Assembly: GCA_937902805.1 (NCBI GenBank)
Contig: CALEMB010000184.1
Location: 1-25,545, forward strand
Source: an uncultured Bacteroidales bacterium
GTDB taxonomy: Bacteria > Bacteroidota > Bacteroidia > Bacteroidales > F082
DNA: 25,545 bases
Reading direction: 5' to 3'
The notes below the pieces were generated by a model. The model was given only the letters and a program-made list of their open reading frames with translations. It had not been told where the DNA came from and did no database searches. The position numbers and the translations under genes are program-made. Every line of letters begins with the position of its first letter. Position 1 is the first letter of the stretch. Of the stretch, positions 20,978 to 25,545 are shown in pieces.

Positions 20978-21008
20978 CCAATTATTCCATCATTTAGAAA
21001 CAGCTACC

Positions 21009-22715
21009 ATGAAATTCCGTTCGTATTTGTCATTGCTGCTTTGTTTGGTCGCCATGGGCCTCATGGCGCAAGAGTCTTTCCCGAAGTACGGCAGCCCACT
21101 CGACATCCCGATTTACCTCTCCGCCACCTTTGGTGAACTGCGTCCCAACCACCTTCATGCCGGCCTCGACATCAAGACGCAGGGTGTGGAAGGCAAGAAA
21201 GTTTATGCTGTGGCCGATGGCTATGTTAGCCGTATCGGAGTGTCGCCCTACGGATATGGTAACGTGCTGTATATCACGCATTATGATGGCTATACGAGCG
21301 TGTATGCCCACTTGCAGCGTTTTTCGGGCGAGATTGCCAAATACGTGAAGCAATACCAATACCGCAACAAGAAATTCGCCTCACAGATTTATCCCGAAGC
21401 CGACAAGTTCCCCATCAAAAAAGGCGACTTGATTGCATACGCGGGCAACTCAGGTGGCTCGGGCGGACCGCACCTGCATTTCGAGATTCGACACACGGCC
21501 AGCGAGAAGCCGGTCAACCCGATGTATTTCGGCTACAAGATTGATGACAACGTGCGGCCACTTGTTCAAGGTGTGGCGGTGTATCCCTTGGGAGACGAGT
21601 CGACATTGGAAGGTGGCATCAAGCCCATGTATTTCGATGTGACGGAGAACAACGGGCGTTATAGCCTGAAGGACAAGAATTTCGTGTACGCCAACGGCGA
21701 GGTGGCGTTCGGCATCCGCACCTTCGACCAAGTGGGTACTTCGACGAATAAGAACGGCCCTTGTTTCTATGAACTTTTCCTTGACGACGAACTGGTGTTT
21801 CAGGTGGAGGCAGATAGCTTCTCTTACAGCGAGCCGCGCTATGTGAACAGCCTTTTGGATTACCGTCGCTACAAGCAGAAGAAGTCGAGCTATGTGCGCA
21901 CCGAGACAGACCCCTTCAACAAACTGCACATGATTAAGGTCAGGAAGGGTACGGTGACGGTGGAAGAGGGTGATACGGTGAATGTCTGCTTCAAAATCAG
22001 CGACTATGCCGGTAACTTTTCCACAGCACGGTTCAAGCTGGTAGGTACGGCACCCGTTGAGGTGGAACGCCCGCAGCACCGCCGCAGCGAATATCTCGTG
22101 ATGGCTGATGGCTCGCAAAACAGCGACATCACCATTGATGATTTCAACGTGTCGATGGAAAAAGGCACGCTTTTCCGCGATGAGTGGATTCAGACGGGAC
22201 AGCGCGACATGAAAGGTTGTTGCTCACGGGTTTATCGCTTTGGCAACGAAGAACTCACTACTTTCAAGCCCTTCACCATTCGTATCCGTCCCGACGAGAA
22301 ATGGGCCGACCACCCGAAGAAATACATCGCCTATATTGACAACAGCGGTAAGGTGACATCCCTCGGTGGCCAGCTGAAAAACGGCTGCATGGAGGTGGAG
22401 ACGCGCTCGATGGGCGAATATGCCATCAAGATTGACTCGGTGGCTCCATCTGTCAGGACCTCCAACTTCAAGGATGGTCAGACGGTGAGCACGCTGAAAT
22501 CGCTGCGCTTCAAGATTTCCGATGACATGACAGGCGTCGAGACCTACGACATCTATTTGGACGACGTTTGGGTGCTCGGTCAATACGACGCTAAGAATGC
22601 CCTGCTGTATTACGAAATTGACGACAAGATGAAGAAAGGCACTAACAACGTGAAGGTCGTGGTGACCGATGGCGTCGGCAATAAGAAAACCCTAAACGCA
22701 AAGGTGGTGTATTGA
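21009..22715 (+). CDS. M23-family (LytM) metallopeptidase, periplasmic
   Basis: The exported protein of 568 residues begins with a signal peptide (1-20, ending L-M-A-Q). The LytM domain (about 30-175) has H50-x3-D54 in H-A-G-L-D and H155-L-H157 in P-H-L-H-F-E, the zinc ligands and catalytic histidine of peptidoglycan endopeptidases. V-Y-A-V-A-D-G-Y-V-S-R-I and G-N-S-G-G-S-G-G-P are standard. The rest (180-568) consists of beta-sandwich-like domains found in Bacteroidetes M23 proteins, probably for protein or glycan contacts. It is divergent from the LtaS-like operon. It should cut peptidoglycan cross-links during growth or division. The active site is complete. Confidence 0.92.
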   Translation: MKFRSYLSLLLCLVAMGLMAQESFPKYGSPLDIPIYLSATFGELRPNHLHAGLDIKTQGVEGKKVYAVADGYVSRIGVSPYGYGNVLYITHYDGYTSVYAHLQRFSGEIAKYVKQYQYRNKKFASQIYPEADKFPIKKGDLIAYAGNSGGSGGPHLHFEIRHTASEKPVNPMYFGYKIDDNVRPLVQGVAVYPLGDESTLEGGIKPMYFDVTENNGRYSLKDKNFVYANGEVAFGIRTFDQVGTSTNKNGPCFYELFLDDELVFQVEADSFSYSEPRYVNSLLDYRRYKQKKSSYVRTETDPFNKLHMIKVRKGTVTVEEGDTVNVCFKISDYAGNFSTARFKLVGTAPVEVERPQHRRSEYLVMADGSQNSDITIDDFNVSMEKGTLFRDEWIQTGQRDMKGCCSRVYRFGNEELTTFKPFTIRIRPDEKWADHPKKYIAYIDNSGKVTSLGGQLKNGCMEVETRSMGEYAIKIDSVAPSVRTSNFKDGQTVSTLKSLRFKISDDMTGVETYDIYLDDVWVLGQYDAKNALLYYEIDDKMKKGTNNVKVVVTDGVGNKKTLNAKVVY

Positions 22716-22722
22716 TGCCGTA

Positions 22723-22743
22723 GAGACGCATTGAATGCGTCTC
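22723..22743. terminator. Hairpin between convergent genes (GAGACGCATT palindrome)
   Basis: Two perfect 10-bp arms, GAGACGCATT and AATGCGTCTC, with a single loop base sit 8 bp after the M23 stop and 22 bp before the end of the opposing gene. There is no T run, so it is not a classical terminator. The sequence resembles the widespread GTAGAGACGC repeat of many genomes, so it may be both repeat and transcript end. Confidence 0.5.
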
Positions 22744-22765
22744 AAACCAATCCGTACCCATTTAT

Positions 22766-24229
22766 TTATCTCGGCACAAACTGATAAGCCCCCATATCCG
22801 GAGCACCAACCCTCGAAACACCATCTAAATCAAACGGCATCTCGTTGCCAAACAGCGGGTTACCTGTTCCAATGACGGGAGAGGCGATGCTGTCGATGTG
22901 GCAGTTGGGCAGCATCGGGTCGGCAAAGTACGGGTCGAGGTTAAAGAGGCAGTGGCTGAAGCCCGCATTGGTGTTGTTGTATTTCTCCGACTTGATGAGG
23001 CAATGGTCGAAGATATAGGTGGAGTCGGCCCCAGGGCCGAAGCTGGCCTTGAACTCATCCTTTTGCTTGCCGTAGATGATGCAGTTGTTCATCTCCATAT
23101 AGAAAGGCGTATAGAAGATTTCTTCGTTGGCGTCGTAGGCGCAGTTGGCTACCGAAACGGCGTGCTCGTTCTTGTTGTGCTCGTTGGCGTTCCAGTAGTT
23201 GGCGATGGTGCCGTGCACAAAGCGATATTCGCCACCGAGAGCCCAAAAGTTGGCATAGCCGCAGTTGGCGATGACGAAGTTCTTGGCTTCGACAGGGTAG
23301 AACATGGAGAACAACCCGTAGCCGCTCTGATTTTCGATGATGGTGTTTTCGATGCGAAGGGCACACCCTGTGGCTTTCAGTGTGGGCTGGCAGTTGAGGC
23401 CTATGGTGCCGTTGCGGATGATGGCGTGGCTGACACGGTGGTCGGCACCAGCGCGACCGTCCATCATCAAGATCTGTTGCCATTGCCCGGGCGTGTTTTG
23501 GTAATAGGCCTCCAAACGGTCGCCTTGAATGATGACAGGTTCCTCGGCAGTGCCATCGATGATGAGTTGACCGTCGCTCCACGAAAGGATGCCGCCGTTT
23601 TGGTGACAATAGACGCGTGTGCCTTCTTCAATCTTCAGGGTTCCGTATGAGTTGATGAGCGCATAACCATAGACAACGTAAGGCCTTTCTTTAGTCCACA
23701 CCGTGGTTTGCAGACTGTCGGCAACGATATGGTAGGGATAAGGCTCGCCTCCAATGTTAATGACCTTGTCGGCCACGATGTAGTTGGCGTTTTGTCCCCA
23801 TGCCAATAGTTTGATAATCTGTGTGTTGCCGTTGGTGACAAACTCCAGTTCGTCTTCCACTACAAAAGGCGTGTTTGAGTCGTCTGGGTTGATAGTGACG
23901 CGCACAAAAGAGAAAAGGCTGTCTTTGGCGGGGATGATTTTGTCGTAAAACTCGGTGGCATTCTCGCCGTCAAGGTTGAAACGGAAAGGGGATGAGTCGC
24001 CTCTGACGAGACGTATCGAGCTAATTTGCAAGTCGTCGCTATACTGGTTGTAGATTCTCAATTCATGCGTGGTCGAGCCTAAAGAGGTGAAAACCGTGTC
24101 AAAGAGTACCGTGTCAGCCGAAAATTCCAGCTTCAAGTTGGCATCGGGGTTGATTTGGTGGTTTTTCCTGCACGATTGGCCCACCAATAAAAAGAGTGCG
24201 ATTATGAATAGGAAAAGTCGGTTTCTCAT
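22766..24229 (-). CDS. Lipoprotein with right-handed beta-helix domain
   Basis: The protein of 487 residues is a lipoprotein: the N-terminus ends in L-V-G-Q-S-C with the lipidated Cys20. Residues about 30-130 form an Ig-like domain (F-D-T-V-F-T-S-L-G-S-T-T-H-E-L-R-I-Y-N). Residues 180-460 contain the repeated short strands and N/C-rich turns of a parallel beta-helix (for example I-E-N-T-I-I-E-N-Q-S-G-Y-G-L and M-N-N-C-I-I-Y-G). The end, D-L-D-G-V-S-R-V-G-A-P-D-M-G-A-Y-Q, is typical of Bacteroidetes beta-helix proteins with a final calcium-like loop. It is probably surface- or periplasm-exposed and binds or processes a polysaccharide, but no lyase residues can be assigned. Confidence 0.82.
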   Translation of the reverse strand: MRNRLFLFIIALFLLVGQSCRKNHQINPDANLKLEFSADTVLFDTVFTSLGSTTHELRIYNQYSDDLQISSIRLVRGDSSPFRFNLDGENATEFYDKIIPAKDSLFSFVRVTINPDDSNTPFVVEDELEFVTNGNTQIIKLLAWGQNANYIVADKVINIGGEPYPYHIVADSLQTTVWTKERPYVVYGYALINSYGTLKIEEGTRVYCHQNGGILSWSDGQLIIDGTAEEPVIIQGDRLEAYYQNTPGQWQQILMMDGRAGADHRVSHAIIRNGTIGLNCQPTLKATGCALRIENTIIENQSGYGLFSMFYPVEAKNFVIANCGYANFWALGGEYRFVHGTIANYWNANEHNKNEHAVSVANCAYDANEEIFYTPFYMEMNNCIIYGKQKDEFKASFGPGADSTYIFDHCLIKSEKYNNTNAGFSHCLFNLDPYFADPMLPNCHIDSIASPVIGTGNPLFGNEMPFDLDGVSRVGAPDMGAYQFVPR

Positions 24230-24246
24230 AGCGAAATTTGAAAAGG

Positions 24247-24254
24247 CAAAGATA
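24247..24254 (-). promoter_or_regulatory. -7 promoter element of the beta-helix lipoprotein gene
   Basis: The minus strand reads TATCTTTG, a full match to TAnnTTTG, 17 bp before the start codon at 24227-24229. Confidence 0.65.
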
Positions 24255-24291
24255 ATCTTTTATTGGATACGAGTGGAATAGGAATTTATTG

Positions 24292-24299
24292 TATTTTTG
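24292..24299 (+). promoter_or_regulatory. -7 promoter element of the barrel-like protein gene
   Basis: TATTTTTG is a full match to TAnnTTTG, 38 bp before the ATG at 24338. It is divergent from the lipoprotein promoter. Confidence 0.65.
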
Positions 24300-24337
24300 C
24301 GGAAAATTAATGCAATAGTTAGAAAACTCATCAACCT

Positions 24338-24895
24338 ATGAAACGATTTGCAATCATAGCATCCTTGTTTTTGATGCTTTTTGGCTTTTTTGGCAAGGCT
24401 TCGGCCCAGTTTGTTCCCGAGACGCCGGATATGAAAGGGAGGATAGTTTATGGCGGCAACTTCGGCTTTGGCATTTCGGGCAATTACCTCAATTTTTCCA
24501 TCGCCCCGCAGATTGGATATCGAATCTTCAATCCATGGGAAATAGGAGTGCGCGGCATTTATAACCTACAATGCTACTTTAACCGTCAATTGGGTAATGA
24601 ATATAGTCATTATCTTGGTGTGGCACCTTATACCAACGTTCAGGTTTACAAGGGCTTGTTCCTGCATGTCGAAGACGAGATTATGTATGGTATCCATCGG
24701 TGGAACCATGAGACCGTCAAAAACAAATGGTACAACAGTGTCTTTGTAGGCGGTGGCTACCGACAGTATTCCTATTCGGGGAACTTTTTCTATGTCATGG
24801 TGCTTTACAACCTCAGCTGGGGCATCCTCAAGTCAAACGTTTGGGACACGCCTTACGGCTCACCTGTCTTGGTGCGTGTGGGTTTCTGCTTCTGA
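24338..24895 (+). CDS. Small outer-membrane beta-barrel-like protein
   Basis: The protein of 185 residues has a signal peptide (1-23, ending A-S-A before Q24). It is followed by alternating aromatic/hydrophobic strands of 9-11 residues, such as I-V-Y-G-G-N-F-G-F-G-I, F-S-I-A-P-Q-I-G-Y-R-I and Y-N-S-V-F-V-G-G-G-Y-R-Q-Y. It ends in aromatic V-G-F-C-F, the C-terminal phenylalanine that marks proteins for insertion by the Bam machinery. About eight strands can be drawn, so it is a small barrel of the OmpA/OmpW-like size. There is no ligand motif and no clear family. The gene is alone on its strand between the lipoprotein and smpB. Confidence 0.7.
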   Translation: MKRFAIIASLFLMLFGFFGKASAQFVPETPDMKGRIVYGGNFGFGISGNYLNFSIAPQIGYRIFNPWEIGVRGIYNLQCYFNRQLGNEYSHYLGVAPYTNVQVYKGLFLHVEDEIMYGIHRWNHETVKNKWYNSVFVGGGYRQYSYSGNFFYVMVLYNLSWGILKSNVWDTPYGSPVLVRVGFCF

Positions 24896-25012
24896 TCCTG
24901 TTCTCCCGGCTCCGAATTTGATTTCTTTCATGAAATCGTTGCCGCTCATCACTTTGTAGGCTTCGTCGCCAAAGAAATGAATCATGGGCTCAAAAGCCTC
25001 ATAGGCCAATAG
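24860..25012 (-). pseudogene. Coding-like scrap directly downstream of smpB
   Basis: Reading on past the smpB stop in the same frame gives 50 more codons before the next stop (24860-24862). The first 38 look like real protein: A-Y-E-A-F-E-P-M-I-H-F-F-G-D-E-A-Y-K, then M-S-G-N-D-F-M-K-E-I-K-F-G. The codons used are the same as in neighbouring genes. The last part overlaps the end of the barrel gene and looks random. No natural start precedes the good part except ATG at 24983-24985. It could be the remnant of a deleted neighbour gene or a 41-residue peptide. I do not recognise the family. Confidence 0.35.
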
Positions 25013-25474
25013 TTAATACCTATCCATGCGTTCCAACTCACGCTTCGAATCCTTCGTTTTCAGCGTCTCGCGCTTGTCGTAGTAATGCTTGCCTCGTGCA
25101 AGGGCGATGTCCAGTTTGGCCAAGCCGTTTTCGTTGATGAACAGCATGACAGGCACGATGGTGAAGCCTTTTTCCTGCACTTTGTTTTTCAGCTTGCGCA
25201 GCTCACGGGCGTTGAGGAGCAGCTTGCGGTCGCGCTTCGGGTCGTGGTTGTTGTAGGTGCCTTGGGCGTATTCCGCGATGTGCATTCCTATGACAAACAG
25301 CTCGTTACCCTTGAAGCTGCAATACGAATCTGCTAAGCTGGCCTTGCCGCCACGGATGGACTTGATCTCCGTTCCTGTCAGCACGATGCCCGCTGTCAGC
25401 GTCTCCACGAGGAAGTACTCGAAGGTGGCGCGCTTGTTCTTTATCTTGATGTTATTTGTTTCCTTTTTTGCCAT
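25013..25474 (-). CDS. smpB: SsrA-binding protein SmpB
   Basis: SmpB (153 residues) binds tmRNA and brings it to stalled ribosomes in trans-translation. The sequence has the family core: N-I-K-I-K-N-K-R-A-T-F-E-Y-F-L, G-I-V-L-T-G-T-E-I-K-S-I-R-G-G-K-A-S-L-A-D-S-Y, and the RNA-binding loop H-I-A-E-Y-A-Q-G-T-Y-N-N-H-D-P-K-R-D-R-K. The C-terminal tail K-D-S-K-R-E-L-E-R-M-D-R-Y is the helix that probes the mRNA channel. I start at ATG 25472-25474 (M-A-K-K-E); a longer frame extends past the promoter. The tmRNA gene itself is not in the window. Confidence 0.96.
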   Translation of the reverse strand: MAKKETNNIKIKNKRATFEYFLVETLTAGIVLTGTEIKSIRGGKASLADSYCSFKGNELFVIGMHIAEYAQGTYNNHDPKRDRKLLLNARELRKLKNKVQEKGFTIVPVMLFINENGLAKLDIALARGKHYYDKRETLKTKDSKRELERMDRY

Positions 25475-25482
25475 TACGGCTG

Positions 25483-25490
25483 CAAAATTA
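25483..25490 (-). promoter_or_regulatory. -7 promoter element of smpB
   Basis: The minus strand reads TAATTTTG, a full match to TAnnTTTG, ending only 8 bp before the ATG. Transcription would begin within a few bases of the start codon, so the message should be leaderless or nearly so. Confidence 0.6.
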
Positions 25491-25522
25491 CAAAAATCTT
25501 GCCGAAACTGCCGAAAAAGCAC

Positions 25523-25530
25523 TACTTTTG
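25523..25530 (+). promoter_or_regulatory. -7 promoter element of the right-edge gene
   Basis: TACTTTTG is a full match to TAnnTTTG, five bases before an ATG at 25536, again implying an almost leaderless transcript. It is divergent from smpB. Confidence 0.5.
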
Positions 25531-25535
25531 TCGCA

Positions 25536-25545
25536 ATGAACACAA
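25536..25545 (+). CDS. Start of a gene running off the right edge
   Basis: ATG at 25536 followed by codons for N and T is all that is visible. The only support is the -7 element just upstream. The product cannot be identified. Confidence 0.3.

Noticed and set aside
22723..22743. Classical rho-independent terminator
   Set aside because: The hairpin is strong, but no T run follows on either strand, so I list it only as a probable 3' end/repeat.
22898..23650. 250-codon open frame on the plus strand
   Set aside because: It is the shadow of the beta-helix lipoprotein gene; composition is V/G/A-rich without domain features.
1..25545. Prophage, integrative element or intact insertion sequence
   Set aside because: No integrase, transposase, relaxase, structural phage gene or terminal inverted repeat was found; the disorder is explained by small deletions and REP-like repeats.

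Overview
The window reads as chromosomal DNA of a Bacteroidales bacterium (Prevotella/Bacteroides-like). Almost every promoter I can place has the Bacteroidetes -7 element TAnnTTTG, often a short distance upstream of the gene and without a Shine-Dalgarno sequence. The families present also fit: a class I/III Hcp with a Crp/Fnr regulator, a PiT-type phosphate permease start, C20-type lipoprotein signals, and many short palindromic or heptameric repeats. There are no rRNA or tRNA genes, CRISPR arrays or intact insertion sequences that I can see.

Left region (1-2940): a PhoB/PhoR-like two-component system on the minus strand, followed by two paralogous small membrane-peptide genes. The first is followed by the start of a PiT phosphate permease that is cut after about 23 codons and joined to the last 33 codons of a second, paralogous histidine kinase. 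Three sites, one upstream of the regulator and one upstream of each small-peptide gene, carry four half-sites of the form (A/G)TT(A/G)C(A/G), mostly 11 bp apart. I read them as Pho boxes of this system; this is the most interesting signal in the window.

3000-8300: a twice-frameshifted MFS transporter with a structured leader, a GNAT acetyltransferase, and a nitrosative-stress module. The module consists of hcp, a convergent Crp/Fnr regulator (HcpR-like), and a small operon with a 29-residue ORF, a DUF1858 protein and a ferredoxin. An identical palindrome GTAACATTTGTTAC lies upstream of hcp and between the regulator and the DUF1858 operon. A C-terminal scrap of a ZIP metal transporter follows.

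8300-11500: an HxlR regulator, an iron-sulfur-flavoprotein-like NAD(P)H reductase, a PNPOx-like flavin protein, a class M sirtuin (SirTM) and a zinc-type macrodomain protein. This is an ADP-ribosylation writer/eraser pair without the lipoyl carrier protein and ligase with which it is usually linked. The macrodomain protein has a linker encoded by a heptamer repeat.

11500-13820: an AAA/DUF4143 ATPase, two broken genes meeting head-on (the start of a flavin reductase and the start of an antitoxin-like gene), and a repeat-rich spacer.

13820-20930: a long minus-strand run read from right to left: LTA-synthase/sulfatase-like membrane protein with a degraded active site, diacylglycerol-kinase-like lipid kinase, SUI1/YciH, MscS channel, alpha/beta hydrolase, PnuC and an EamA transporter. 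Most of these are overlapping or closely packed. 20930-25545: a divergent M23 peptidase, a beta-helix lipoprotein, a small outer-membrane barrel-like protein, a coding-like scrap, smpB, and the first codons of one more gene.

Recurrent themes are broken genes (at least six remnants or frameshifted genes) and short dispersed repeats, two of which lie in frame inside genes. Three of the lesions are single-base losses, two of them explicable as a lost base in a short homopolymer, so assembly error must be excluded before calling them pseudogenes.
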